Shown here: positions 16,511-25,255 of the stretch, one piece after another
Layout: every line of letters starts with the position of its first letter
How positions within the stretch are numbered: position 1 is the first letter of the stretch
Source of the DNA: Streptomyces sp. HmicA12
Lineage (GTDB): Bacteria; Actinomycetota; Actinomycetes; Streptomycetales; Streptomycetaceae
DNA: 64,000 nt
NCBI RefSeq assembly: GCF_000373565.1
Contig: NZ_KB891810.1
Location: 1 to 64,000, forward strand
Direction: 5' to 3'
Made by a program: the position numbers and the translations under genes
The notes under the pieces: generated by a model
Told to the model about the DNA's origin: nothing
Database searches by the model: none
Seen by the model: the letters and a program-made list of their open reading frames with translations, nothing else

Positions 16511-17635
16511 GTGGCAGCCAATGACCGGGCGGCAGCTCCCGGCAAGTCCGCCGGGAGTTCCGGTGCGGACGGCCTGATGCGCGCCGCACTGAGCGCGGTG
16601 GCGCCGGGTACGGCGCTGCGCGACGGCCTGGAGCGCATCCTCCGCGGCAACACCGGAGGGCTCATCGTCCTCGGCTCCGACAAGACCGTCGAGTCGATGT
16701 GCACCGGCGGTTTCGTCCTGGACGTCGAGTTCACGGCCACGCGCCTGCGCGAGCTGTGCAAGCTCGACGGCGGCATCGTGGTCTCCTCGGACCTCGGCAA
16801 GATCCTGCGGGCCGGTGTCCAGTTGGTGCCGGACCCCACGATCCCCACGGAGGAGACCGGCACCCGCCACCGCACCGCGGACCGCGTCAGCAAGCAGGTC
16901 GGGTACCCGGTCGTCTCCGTCTCGCAGTCGATGCGGCTGATCGCCCTGTACGTGGACGGGCAGCGGCGGGTCCTGGAGGACTCGGCGGCGATCCTGTCGC
17001 GCGCGAACCAGGCCCTCGCGACCCTGGAGCGGTACAAGCTGCGGCTCGACGAGGTCGCGGGGACGCTCTCCGCGCTGGAGATCGAGGACCTGGTCACCGT
17101 CCGGGACGTCACGGCCGTGGCCCAGCGCCTGGAGATGGTGCGGCGCATCGCGACCGAGATCGCCGAGTACGTCGTGGAGTTGGGCACCGACGGACGGCTT
17201 CTGGCGCTGCAGCTGGACGAGTTGATCGCGGGCGTCGAGCCCGAGCGCGAGCTCGTCGTGCGGGACTACGTGCCCGAGCCGACCGCCAAGCGTTCCCGGA
17301 CGGTCGACGAGGCGCTGGCCGAGCTGGACTCGCTGCACCACGGCGAGCTGCTCGAACTGCCCATCGTGGCGCGGGCCCTGGGGTACACGGGGTCGCCCGA
17401 GGCGCTGGACTCGGCGGTGTCGCCGCGCGGGTTCCGGCTGCTGGCCAAGGTGCCGCGGCTGCCCGGGGCCATCATCGACCGCCTCGTGGAGCACTTCGGC
17501 GGTCTCCAGAAGCTGCTCGCCGCCAGCGTGGACGACCTGCAGACCGTGGACGGCGTGGGCGAGGCCCGGGCGCGCAGCGTGCGCGAGGGGCTGTCGCGGC
17601 TCGCGGAGTCCTCGATCCTGGAGCGGTACGTGTAG
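16511..17635 (+). CDS. disA: DNA integrity scanning diadenylate cyclase DisA
   Basis: This 374-residue protein makes cyclic di-AMP from two ATP and couples it to DNA-structure scanning. The N-terminal DAC domain shows LDGGIVVSSD (Asp86-Gly87-Gly88, where DGA is usual in the homologues I know) and TRHRTADR at 118-125, the two catalytic motifs. A helical linker and a C-terminal helix-hairpin-helix DNA-binding part (LQTVDGVGEARARSVREGL) follow. GTG 16511 lies behind GGAGGAG. It is downstream of radA, and RadA is known to modulate DisA in Bacillus. Confidence 0.95.
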   Translation: MAANDRAAAPGKSAGSSGADGLMRAALSAVAPGTALRDGLERILRGNTGGLIVLGSDKTVESMCTGGFVLDVEFTATRLRELCKLDGGIVVSSDLGKILRAGVQLVPDPTIPTEETGTRHRTADRVSKQVGYPVVSVSQSMRLIALYVDGQRRVLEDSAAILSRANQALATLERYKLRLDEVAGTLSALEIEDLVTVRDVTAVAQRLEMVRRIATEIAEYVVELGTDGRLLALQLDELIAGVEPERELVVRDYVPEPTAKRSRTVDEALAELDSLHHGELLELPIVARALGYTGSPEALDSAVSPRGFRLLAKVPRLPGAIIDRLVEHFGGLQKLLAASVDDLQTVDGVGEARARSVREGLSRLAESSILERYV

Positions 17636-17707
17636 CTCCGCCGGTTGAGCGGACTCGGTTCGTCCTGCCGCTTCCGGTCAGCCTCGGGCTTTCCGTCGTG
17701 GTGGGCC

Positions 17708-17751
17708 GGTGGTCCTGCTTCGCGCAGTTCCCCGCGCCCCTGCCGGGGCGC
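17708..17751. repeat. Streptomyces dispersed intergenic hairpin repeat
   Basis: The stretch with TTCGCGCAGTTCCCCGCGCC and the hairpin GCGCCCC (17734-17740) / GGGGCGC (17745-17751) matches a short element I recall as scattered in Streptomyces intergenic regions. It lies between the convergent disA and the following minus-strand gene and may act as a terminator. Confidence 0.65.
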
Positions 17752-17774
17752 ATCCCGACCGGCGTCGAAAGGTC

Positions 17775-18593
17775 TCAGTCCGCCTTCAGGACGAACGACG
17801 TCTGGGTGCCCGTCAGTTGAGCGCCCTTGACCTCCACCAGGTACGTACCGGGCGTCGCCGAACCCGCGGGCGGCGTCGCGCACTTCGGGGCGCTCGGGCG
17901 GAGGTCCCAGGTCAGGGTGTGCGTGACCTTGCCACCCGCCGGGACGCGCAGCAGCAGGCCGCCGTTGCCGGACGGGCAGTCGTCCGACGACCAGAACTCC
18001 TTGTCGCCGTCCGCCTTCGTGATCGTGACGACCGCCGTCCGCGGGCCGAGATCGACCTTGCAGGACTTGTCCGTGGAGTTCTTGGCGGCCAGCTCGATCC
18101 GCGGCTTCTCCCCGGGCGCGTACGCGTTGTGGAGGCTGCGCACCGCCAGTGTCACGCCGCCCGCCGTGCAGTCGGGCAGCTTCGACCCGGCCGGGACCTG
18201 GTCGCCCGACGCCGTGCCACCGCCGCTGCCCGCGCCGTCGCCGCCGCCCGCCGAGTCGTCCGCGCCGCCCGATCCTTCGGAGCCGCCAGAGCCGGAGTCG
18301 CCCGACCCGTCACCGGAGCCGCCGCCCGAGCCCGAGCCCGAACCGCCCGACGTGTCGCGCCCGCCGGGGTGTTCGCTGATCGCGGGGCCCGTGCCGGACG
18401 GTCCCGGCGTGATGGACTGCGTCGGGTGCTTGCCGTTGTTCCCGCCGGCGCCGTTGTTCCCGCCCCCGCCGCCCACGGTGACGATCCACACGATCAGCAG
18501 CGCGAGGAGCGCGACGACGGACGCCAGAACGACCCTCCGGCGCCAGTAGATGGAGGAGGGAAGCGGCCCGATCGGATTGCGCAGAGAACCCAC
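17775..18593 (-). CDS. membrane-anchored protein with extracellular C-terminal domain
   Basis: This 272-residue protein starts at GTG 18593 (VGSLRNPIGPLPSSIYWRRR). A single membrane helix at about 22-40 follows the basic WRRR. A very Gly/Ser-rich linker of about 80 residues leads to an extracellular domain (about 135-272) with four cysteines arranged as two likely disulfides (PDC, KSC, DDC, PKC) and a beta-sandwich pattern ending in GTQTSFVLKAD. It is widespread in Streptomyces by my recollection, with no known role. Confidence 0.8.
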   Translation of the reverse strand: MGSLRNPIGPLPSSIYWRRRVVLASVVALLALLIVWIVTVGGGGGNNGAGGNNGKHPTQSITPGPSGTGPAISEHPGGRDTSGGSGSGSGGGSGDGSGDSGSGGSEGSGGADDSAGGGDGAGSGGGTASGDQVPAGSKLPDCTAGGVTLAVRSLHNAYAPGEKPRIELAAKNSTDKSCKVDLGPRTAVVTITKADGDKEFWSSDDCPSGNGGLLLRVPAGGKVTHTLTWDLRPSAPKCATPPAGSATPGTYLVEVKGAQLTGTQTSFVLKAD

Positions 18594-18780
18594 GGCCCAA
18601 ACCTTACGAGAGATCGGCCCGTTGTCCGGTGTCCACCCGCCGCACCGCACAGCAAGTTTTCCGGATCATCATCACGCCCCCGTCCCCCAAGGGCCGCACG
18701 GACCCCTGTCTTTCGTCAGGTACGGGCATGGACCGACGCAAGATGTGACGCCCCTCCGGCATTGCGTACTGTCCGTCACC

Positions 18781-19446
18781 ATGGGAACCATTGACTCCGA
18801 TCTCTATCGCGACATCCTGCAGTTCGCCCACGACACTCCTTCGTGGTTCCAGCACCTGATGGAGGTCTGGACCGAACTGGGACTGCTGCTGTTCGCCGTG
18901 CTCTTCGTCGTCGCCTGGTGGCGGGCGCGGCGCGGTGACCCGCGGGCTCTTGCCGTCGCGGTACTCGCTCCGCTGGCCACCGCGGTGGCCTACGTGTGCA
19001 GCGAGTTGATCAAGTCGGGGATCGACGAGGACCGGCCCTGCCGCGCGGTGAGCGGGGCGCTGGCGCCACTGATCGACTGTCCCGCGTACGGGGACTGGTC
19101 GTTCCCGTCCAACCACTCCACGATCGCCGCGGCGGCGGCCGTCGGCCTCGCGCTCGCCTGGCCGAAGATCGGCTGGCTGACGGTGCCGATGGCGTTCCTG
19201 ATGGGGTTCTCGCGGGTCTTCGTGGGCGTGCACTACCCGCACGACGTCGCGGTGGGTTTCCTGCTCGGCACGCTGGTCGCCTTCCTCGTCGTACGCCTGT
19301 GCACGCGGCCGGGGACGCGGCTCGTCGAAACGATGCGGGGGTCGGGCAACGGCCTTGTGCGCTGGTTCGCGGGCCCGGGTCCTGCCGGAGCCCGCACGGA
19401 CGGCCCGTCGGGGCCGTCGCACCGGCGCGGCGCGCATCGCCGCTGA
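18781..19446 (+). CDS. PAP2 family lipid phosphatase
   Basis: This 221-residue integral membrane phosphatase has the three PAP2 motifs: KSGIDEDRP, PSNHST and SRVFVGVHYPHD, with five to six membrane segments between. Enzymes of this type dephosphorylate undecaprenyl pyrophosphate or phosphatidic acid at the outer face of the membrane. ATG 18781 is the start; no clear ribosome site is seen. It is divergent from the membrane-anchored gene at 17775. Confidence 0.92.
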   Translation: MGTIDSDLYRDILQFAHDTPSWFQHLMEVWTELGLLLFAVLFVVAWWRARRGDPRALAVAVLAPLATAVAYVCSELIKSGIDEDRPCRAVSGALAPLIDCPAYGDWSFPSNHSTIAAAAAVGLALAWPKIGWLTVPMAFLMGFSRVFVGVHYPHDVAVGFLLGTLVAFLVVRLCTRPGTRLVETMRGSGNGLVRWFAGPGPAGARTDGPSGPSHRRGAHRR

Positions 19447-19505
19447 GACCTCCGCCTCCTTACCGTGAGCGGGCCCTGACGATGCGTCACATTCAATGAC
19501 GGGCG

Positions 19506-19700
19506 CTACGTCAGCAGGCCCGCTTCGTACGCCACGATCGCCGCCTGTACGCGGTTCTTGACCTCCAGGCGGTCGAGGACGGCGCTGACGTACGTCTTCA
19601 CCGTGCCCTCCCACCAGGTGCAGGCGCCCGGCGATCTCCGGGTTCGACAGGCCGGCGCCCACCAGGGCGAGAACCTCGCGCTCGCGCGCAGCACCGCCCA
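19506..19700 (-). pseudogene. remnant of a LuxR-type response regulator
   Basis: The minus strand encodes the end of a NarL/FixJ-type DNA-binding domain in two frames. One frame gives REREVLALVGAGLSNPEIAG and the next GTVKTYVSAVLDRLEVKNRV, ending with the usual EAGLLT. One extra C in the CCC at 19610-19612 breaks the frame between them. No receiver domain is found upstream, so only the HTH part survives. A sequencing error could explain the frameshift but not the missing receiver. Confidence 0.75.
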
Positions 19701-19987
19701 GAGCGCGAGGTCCGCGAGAGGAGCGGCGGGGCGGTATCGGGGGTTCACCTCATCGACGGTACAAGCGGCACCGGGGCCACCACCCCCTGCCGATCGTCAG
19801 GGGTCCGCCACCGCCCCGCACAGCCCTTCGCCCCCAGCCTCGGCCCGCCGCCGCGACCTCGCCGAACGCCACGGCCCCCGGGCGGTCCCAGCACGCCACG
19901 GCACGACGGCAAACCGGCGGCCCGGGTGACAGAGCCGGTGGCGCGCGCCCCGGCGGGGGGCCCGGCCATGGCAGGATCGGAACTGCC

Positions 19988-20911
19988 ATGACTGCGCCCA
20001 CGAAGCCCACAGAGACCCCTGTGAACGCACCCGCCGAGCGGACCGATCTTCACGAACCCGTCATCGACTGGTTCACCGAGCACGCCCGCGACCTGCCCTG
20101 GCGCCGCCCGGAGGCGGGCCCGTGGGGCGTGATGGTCAGCGAGTTCATGCTCCAGCAGACACCCGTGAGCCGGGTCCTGCCGGTCTACGAGCAGTGGCTC
20201 GCGCGCTGGCCGCGCCCCGCCGACCTCGCCAAGGAGGCGCCCGGCGAGGCCGTGCGCGCCTGGGGCCGGCTCGGCTATCCGCGCCGCGCCCTGCGCCTGC
20301 ACGGCGCCGCCGTCGCCATAACGGAACGGCACGGCGGCGACGTACCCACCGGCCACGCACAGCTCCTCGCCCTGCCGGGCATCGGGGAGTACACGGCCGC
20401 GGCCGTGGCCTCGTTCGCCTACGGTCAGCGGCACGCCGTGCTGGACACGAACGTGCGCCGCGTCTTCGCGCGTGCCGTGGCGGGGGTGCAGTACCCGCCG
20501 AACGCCACCACCGCCGCCGAGCGGAAGCTGGCCCGCGCGCTGCTGCCGGAGACGGACGACACCGCCGCGAAGTGGGCCGCCGCGTCCATGGAGTTGGGCG
20601 CGCTGGTCTGCACCGCGAAGAACGAGGAGTGCCACCGGTGCCCGATCGCCGCGCTGTGCGCCTGGCGGCTCGCGGGCAAGCCGGCGCACGAGGGCCCGCC
20701 GCGGCGCGGACAGACGTACGCCGGTACGGACCGTCAGGTGCGCGGCAAGCTGCTGGCCGTATTGCGGGAGGCGGTCGCTCCGGTTCCGCAGACGGCGCTC
20801 GACCGGGTGTGGGACGAGCCCGTACAGCGGGCGCGGGCCCTGGACGGCCTGGTCAGCGATGGTCTGGTGGAGCCGCTGGCGGGTGGCCTGTACCGGCTTC
20901 CGATGGGCTGA
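19988..20911 (+). CDS. mutY: A/G-specific adenine glycosylase
   Basis: This 307-residue base-excision repair enzyme removes adenine opposite 8-oxoguanine. The helix-hairpin-helix LPGIGEYTAAAVASFAYG precedes the catalytic Asp in VLDTNVRRV. The iron-sulfur cluster cysteines follow C-x6-C-x2-C-x5-C (CTAKNEECHRCPIAALC). The C-terminal NUDIX-like 8-oxoG reader of E. coli MutY is much reduced, as in other actinobacterial forms. Together with radA and disA it makes this a DNA-maintenance neighbourhood. Confidence 0.95.
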   Translation: MTAPTKPTETPVNAPAERTDLHEPVIDWFTEHARDLPWRRPEAGPWGVMVSEFMLQQTPVSRVLPVYEQWLARWPRPADLAKEAPGEAVRAWGRLGYPRRALRLHGAAVAITERHGGDVPTGHAQLLALPGIGEYTAAAVASFAYGQRHAVLDTNVRRVFARAVAGVQYPPNATTAAERKLARALLPETDDTAAKWAAASMELGALVCTAKNEECHRCPIAALCAWRLAGKPAHEGPPRRGQTYAGTDRQVRGKLLAVLREAVAPVPQTALDRVWDEPVQRARALDGLVSDGLVEPLAGGLYRLPMG

Positions 20912-21040
20912 GACCGCGGGCCGTTCCGGAAGTCTTCAGTCGGTTCTCAGCTTCGTTACACAACCGACGGACAGCCGTGCGTTCGTCGAAGGCTGGAACG
21001 GACAACGCCGTGACAAGCCCTCCGTAGCTTTTTCCTCAGC

Positions 21041-21061
21041 GCCGCACACGACCAGTGCGGC
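21041..21061 (+). promoter_or_regulatory. hairpin in the sigE leader
   Basis: GCCGCAC at 21041-21047 pairs with GTGCGGC at 21055-21061 around a 7-nt loop, ending 22 nt before the GGGAGG ribosome site of sigE. An inverted TCGGTT/AACCGA pair (20940-20945, 20962-20967) lies further upstream, in the region where CseB would activate the operon. Confidence 0.5.
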
Positions 21062-21097
21062 ACACGGGGAGCAAGTGGAAACGGGAGGCGGATCATC

Positions 21098-21652
21098 ATG
21101 GCGCACGGCGGTGAGGTGCTCGAGTTCGAGGAGTACGTCAGGACGCGGCAGGACGCTCTGCTGCGCAGCGCCCGGCGCCTGGTGCCGGACCCCGTCGACG
21201 CCCAGGACCTGCTGCAGACGGCGCTCGTGCGGACGTACGGCCGCTGGGACGGCATAGCCGACAAGCGCCTCGCGGACGCCTATCTGCGACGCGTCATGAT
21301 CAACACGCGGACCGAGTGGTGGCGGGCCCGGAAGCTGGAGGAGGTCCCGACCGAGCAGCTTCCGGAGTCGACGATCGACGACTCCACCGAACAGCACGCG
21401 GACCGCGCCCTGTTGATGGACATCATGAAGGTGCTGGCTCCGAAGCAGCGCAGTGTCGTGGTGCTGCGACACTGGGAGCAGATGTCCACAGAGGAGACGG
21501 CCGCCGCCCTCGGCATGTCGGCCGGAACCGTGAAGAGCACGCTGCACCGGGCCCTGGCCCGGCTCCGCGAAGAGCTGGAGAACCGGGACCGTGAGGAGCC
21601 GGTGGCGGGCGCGCTCGACCGTCGTGAGGAGCGGGAGCGTTGCGCGGCCTAG
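21098..21652 (+). CDS. sigE: ECF RNA polymerase sigma factor SigE
   Basis: This 184-residue ECF sigma factor has region 2 (DPVDAQDLLQTALVRTYGRWDGI) and region 4 (LAPKQRSVVVLRHWEQMSTEETAAALGMSAG). It is followed by a lipoprotein, an OmpR-type regulator and a sensor kinase, the order of the S. coelicolor sigE-cseA-cseB-cseC operon, which responds to cell-envelope damage. There is no anti-sigma gene; in the known system control is transcriptional through CseB. ATG 21098 follows GGGAGG. The end overlaps cseA by 13 bp. Confidence 0.93.
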   Translation: MAHGGEVLEFEEYVRTRQDALLRSARRLVPDPVDAQDLLQTALVRTYGRWDGIADKRLADAYLRRVMINTRTEWWRARKLEEVPTEQLPESTIDDSTEQHADRALLMDIMKVLAPKQRSVVVLRHWEQMSTEETAAALGMSAGTVKSTLHRALARLREELENRDREEPVAGALDRREERERCAA

Positions 21653-22395
21653 GCCTACGTGCCTCTGGGATCGGGTTCCGTGGAGCCTTGAGAAGAACCC
21701 TGCGGAGGACTCTGCGAAGGGCTCTGCGGGTGGCGAAGGCGGGAAGTTCGGTGATCGCCGGGCTCGCCGCCCTCGGGCTCTTCGTCGGAGCCCTCGCGGC
21801 CTGTTCGGCGGGCGGCACCGGCGCGCGTGACGAGGGCCCGGCCCGCACCGACCCGGTCGGCTCGACCGCGCCGGCCGCCACCGTGAGCCCCGCACCGGCC
21901 GACTCGCCGTCGGCGTCGGCGGCCCCGTCGCCCTCCGCGACCCCGGCCGCGGTGAACGCGGTGCGTCTGGTGAAGGCCGACCCCAGGGTCAGCGCCGACA
22001 TCAAGCGCGACCTCAAGCCGTGCGTGGCCAAGGAGTACCCGGTCGACGTGAGCTACGGGAACCTGACCGGCGGATCCTCGAACGACATCGTGGTCAACGT
22101 GATGACCTGCGGCGACGCGGTGGGCATCGGCACGTATGTGTACCGCGATGTGGACGGTACGTACAAGAATGTCTTCCAGACCGAGGAACCCCCGGTGTAC
22201 GCGGAGATCGACCGAGGTGATCTCGTAGTCACCAAGCAGGTGTACGAGAAGGGGGACTCCGTCTCCTCACCGTCGGGCGAGGAGGTCCTCACGTACCACT
22301 GGACCGGAGGCCGCTTCACCGAGGTGGACCGCACGCACAACGACTACAGCCACACGGTGGACGGGGAGTCGCCCTCCCCCGCCGAGGACGGCTGA
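21640..22395 (+). CDS. cseA: lipoprotein CseA, negative modulator of the SigE system
   Basis: This 251-residue secreted lipoprotein has an arginine-rich n-region, hydrophobic core SSVIAGLAALGLFVGALAAC and lipobox cysteine at about residue 55. A Ser/Pro/Ala linker leads to a globular domain (about 100-240) with two cysteines. In S. coelicolor CseA lies outside the membrane and dampens sigE expression. TTG 21640 behind GGGAG is the likely start; GTG 21730 would give a normal-length signal peptide. The n-region is encoded by a degenerate 12-nt repeat (RRT-LRRT-LRRA). Confidence 0.85.
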   Translation: MRGLGLRASGIGFRGALRRTLRRTLRRALRVAKAGSSVIAGLAALGLFVGALAACSAGGTGARDEGPARTDPVGSTAPAATVSPAPADSPSASAAPSPSATPAAVNAVRLVKADPRVSADIKRDLKPCVAKEYPVDVSYGNLTGGSSNDIVVNVMTCGDAVGIGTYVYRDVDGTYKNVFQTEEPPVYAEIDRGDLVVTKQVYEKGDSVSSPSGEEVLTYHWTGGRFTEVDRTHNDYSHTVDGESPSPAEDG

Positions 22396-22434
22396 GCCGG
22401 CTGAGGGCCGAGAACGGAAATGGGAGAGCACCAC

Positions 22435-23163
22435 ATGGCTGAGCGCAAGGGCGAGCAGACCCACGTCCTGTTCGTCGAGGACGACGACGTCATCCGCGAG
22501 GCCACCCAGCTCGCCCTGGAGCGCGACGGCTTCGTGGTCACCGCCATGCCGGACGGGCTCGCGGGCCTGGAGGCGTTCCGGGCCGACCAGCCGGACATCG
22601 CCCTGCTCGACGTGATGGTTCCCGGGCTCGACGGTGTCTCGCTGTGCCGCCGCATCCGTGACGAGTCGACCGTCCCCGTGATCATGCTCTCCGCGCGCGC
22701 GGACTCCATCGACGTCGTGCTCGGCCTGGAGGCCGGGGCCGACGACTACGTGACCAAGCCGTTCGACGGGGCCGTGCTCGTGGCCCGGATCCGCGCCGTG
22801 CTGCGCCGCTTCGGGCACGCGGGCGGCGCGTCGGCCGGAGGCAGCGGCGGCACGCGGGAACCGGCCGACGCCGCCGGTGGCGCCCTGCACTTCGGCGACC
22901 TGGAGATCGACACGGAGGGCATGGAGGTGCGCCGGGGCGGGGAGCCGGTGGCACTGACCCCCACCGAGATGCGGCTGCTCCTGGAGTTCTCCTCGGCGCC
23001 CGGCACGGTCCTCTCCCGCGACAAGCTCCTGGAGCGCGTGTGGGACTACGGCTGGGGCGGTGACACCCGCGTCGTCGACGTCCACGTCCAGCGGCTGCGC
23101 ACCAAGATCGGCCAGGACCGGATCGAGACGGTCCGCGGGTTCGGCTACAAACTGAAGGCCTGA
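22435..23163 (+). CDS. cseB: response regulator CseB
   Basis: This 242-residue OmpR/PhoB-type regulator has a receiver with acidic pocket EDDD, phospho-acceptor Asp59 in LLDVMVPGLDG and Lys in TKPFDGA, a Gly/Ser linker, and a winged-helix domain ending RVWDYGWGGDTRVVDVHVQRLRTKIG. Phosphorylated by CseC, it activates the sigE promoter in the known system. ATG 22435 has GGGAGAG 6 nt upstream, so the longer frame from 22420 is rejected. Confidence 0.95.
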   Translation: MAERKGEQTHVLFVEDDDVIREATQLALERDGFVVTAMPDGLAGLEAFRADQPDIALLDVMVPGLDGVSLCRRIRDESTVPVIMLSARADSIDVVLGLEAGADDYVTKPFDGAVLVARIRAVLRRFGHAGGASAGGSGGTREPADAAGGALHFGDLEIDTEGMEVRRGGEPVALTPTEMRLLLEFSSAPGTVLSRDKLLERVWDYGWGGDTRVVDVHVQRLRTKIGQDRIETVRGFGYKLKA

Positions 23164-23170
23164 GCGGGTC

Positions 23171-23212
23171 GATGGGACAGCCGATGGGACAGCCGAACAG
23201 GCTGATGGGACG
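23171..23212 (+). repeat. 12-bp repeat between cseB and cseC
   Basis: GATGGGACAGCC occurs twice in tandem (23171-23182, 23183-23194), and GATGGGACGGG follows at 23202-23212 just before the cseC ribosome site. The array supplies several GGGA blocks upstream of the cseC start. Confidence 0.7.
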
Positions 23213-23218
23213 GGAGAT

Positions 23219-24604
23219 ATGAGAGGGACCGGCCCGGCTTCCGGGGCGGAGCGGCTCTCCGGCCTGCTGCCGCGGCGGGTGCGGCACAGTCTGCGCAGCG
23301 GTGTGCGCTGGAAGATCAGCGTGGCCATCGCCCTGGTCGGCGCGCTCGTCGCCCTCGCGCTCAGCCTGGTCGTGCACAACGCCGCGCGGGTCTCGATGCT
23401 GGACAACGCACGGGACGTACAGGACGAGCGGATCCAGTTCGTGCAGCGCCAGTACGAGGCGCGGCCGGGCGGCAATCTGCCGGTCGGCTTCGCGGTGAAC
23501 GACCCGCTCCTGCCCACCGAACTGCGCGCCAAGGTGCTCAGCGGCCGCCGCGCCACCTATGTGTCGGAGCCGTCCGACGGCGTGCCCGACATCTGGGCCG
23601 CGGTCCCGCTCGCGGACGGCGACATCCTCTCGGTGCACACCCGGTTCACCGACCGCAGCGCCACCGTGATGAAGGACCTCGACCAGGCCCTGATCATCGG
23701 CTCCATCGCGGTCGTCTTCGGCGGCAGCGCGCTCGGCGTGCTCATCGGCGGCCAGCTCTCGCGCCGCCTGCGCAAGGCGGCGAGCGCGGCCCGGGAGGTC
23801 GCCCAGGGGCGTACGGACGTCCGGGTGCGGGAGGCCATCGGCGGGGTCGTGCGCGACGAGACCGACGATCTCGCGCGGGCCGTGGACGCGATGGCCGACG
23901 CCCTCAAGCAGCGCCTGGAGGCCGAGCGGCGGGTCACCGCCGACATCGCGCACGAGCTGCGCACCCCGGTCACCGGGCTGCTCACCGCCGCCGAGCTGCT
24001 GCCGCCGGGCCGGCCGAGCGAGCTGGTCAAGGACCGGGCGCAGGCGATGCGCACCCTCGTCGAGGACGTCCTCGAAGTGGCCCGTCTGGACAGTTCGGCC
24101 GAGCGGGCCGAGCTGCAGGACATCATGCTGGGCGAGTTCGTGAGCCGCCGGATCGCGGCCCGTACCTTCGACGGCATCACGGTCAGCGTGATCCACGAGT
24201 CCGAGGTGACCACCGACCCGCGCCGCCTGGAGCGCATCCTGTTCAACCTGCTGGCCAACGCGGCCAAGCACGCCCGCCCGCCGATCGAGGTCAGCGTGGA
24301 GGGCCGGGTCGTCCGGGTCCGCGACCACGGCCCCGGCTTCCCCGAGGACCTCCTGGAGGAGGGCCCCAGCCGCTTCCGCACCGGCGCCGCCGACCGCGCG
24401 GGCCACGGCCACGGTCTGGGCCTGACGATCGCGGCGGGCCAGGCCCAGGTGCTCGGCGCCCGGCTCACGTTCCGCAACGTACGACCGCCGGGCGCGGACC
24501 CCGGCACCCCGGCGGAGGGGGCGGTGGCGGTGCTGTGGCTGCCCGAGCACGCGCCGACGAACACCGGCAGCTTCCCGATGGTGCGGCTGCCCGGCACCAC
24601 ATGA
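23219..24604 (+). CDS. cseC: sensor histidine kinase CseC
   Basis: This 461-residue membrane kinase has membrane helices at about 32-53 and 155-180 flanking an extracellular sensor domain of about 100 residues. A HAMP domain follows (SRRLRKAASAAREVAQGRTD), then His245 in HELRTPVTGLL and an ATPase domain with N-box NLLANAAKHARPP and G-boxes DHGPGFP and GHGHGLGL. It senses envelope stress in the SigE system and phosphorylates CseB. ATG 23219 follows GGGAG. It converges on the TetR gene with a 9-bp gap. Confidence 0.95.
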   Translation: MRGTGPASGAERLSGLLPRRVRHSLRSGVRWKISVAIALVGALVALALSLVVHNAARVSMLDNARDVQDERIQFVQRQYEARPGGNLPVGFAVNDPLLPTELRAKVLSGRRATYVSEPSDGVPDIWAAVPLADGDILSVHTRFTDRSATVMKDLDQALIIGSIAVVFGGSALGVLIGGQLSRRLRKAASAAREVAQGRTDVRVREAIGGVVRDETDDLARAVDAMADALKQRLEAERRVTADIAHELRTPVTGLLTAAELLPPGRPSELVKDRAQAMRTLVEDVLEVARLDSSAERAELQDIMLGEFVSRRIAARTFDGITVSVIHESEVTTDPRRLERILFNLLANAAKHARPPIEVSVEGRVVRVRDHGPGFPEDLLEEGPSRFRTGAADRAGHGHGLGLTIAAGQAQVLGARLTFRNVRPPGADPGTPAEGAVAVLWLPEHAPTNTGSFPMVRLPGTT

Positions 24605-24613
24605 GCCGGCGCC

Positions 24614-25195
24614 TCAACGCCCCTGGGCCATGAGCGAGTCGGCGAGCCGCGCCGCCTCCGCCTCGCCCAGCGGGGCGTGTCCGAGCAGGAACCGGTACCA
24701 GAAGACCCCGTACACCTGATCCACCATCAGGTCGAGGTCGCAGTCGGCCGTCAGCTCGCCGCGCTCCCGGCCCCGTTCGAGCACGGTGCGCAGCGCGGCC
24801 CGCCGCGCACCGGTGAACTCCCGCATCAGCTCGGCGAGATGGGGGTCGTGCGCCGCCTCCCGTACGAGGGTGCGCAGGGCCGGGGCGACCGGCGGGCGCT
24901 GCGCTCCCGCGAACGTGGCGGCGACCACCGCCCGCAGGTCGTCGCCGAGCGCGCCCGAGTCCGGCACGGGCGCGGCCGTCTCGGCCCGTTCGGTGAGCGC
25001 GTCGAGCAGCACCGCTCCCTTCGAGGGCCACCACCGGTACAGCGTCTGCTTGCCGACGCCGGCCTCCTTCGCGATGGCGTCCACGCTCACCGCCGCGCCG
25101 TCCGCTTCCGCGAGCAGCCGCAGCGCGGCGTCGAGGACGTCCCGGCGCGCCTCCTCGTTGCGCCGACGCCCGGTGTGGGCTCGCTCAGCACTCAC
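24614..25195 (-). CDS. TetR family transcriptional regulator
   Basis: This 193-residue regulator starts at GTG 25195 behind AAAGGTGAG. Its helix-turn-helix is at about 18-62 (VLDAALRLLAEADGAAVSVDAIAKEAGVGKQTLYRWWPSKGAVL), followed by a TetR_C_16-like ligand domain. It is divergent from the SDR gene, and two CGAGAC-N5-GTCTCG operators lie between them, one in its own promoter. It most likely represses both genes. Confidence 0.92.
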   Translation of the reverse strand: MSAERAHTGRRRNEEARRDVLDAALRLLAEADGAAVSVDAIAKEAGVGKQTLYRWWPSKGAVLLDALTERAETAAPVPDSGALGDDLRAVVAATFAGAQRPPVAPALRTLVREAAHDPHLAELMREFTGARRAALRTVLERGRERGELTADCDLDLMVDQVYGVFWYRFLLGHAPLGEAEAARLADSLMAQGR

Positions 25196-25255
25196 ATCGA
25201 CTCACCTTTTCCGTTTCCGTACGCCGGTCGCCGCGGCCCTCTTCCGGAGAACCAC

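Noticed and set aside
14983..17187. Long minus-strand ORF opposite radA and disA
   Set aside because: Spans two unrelated well-identified genes and has no ribosome site or domain.
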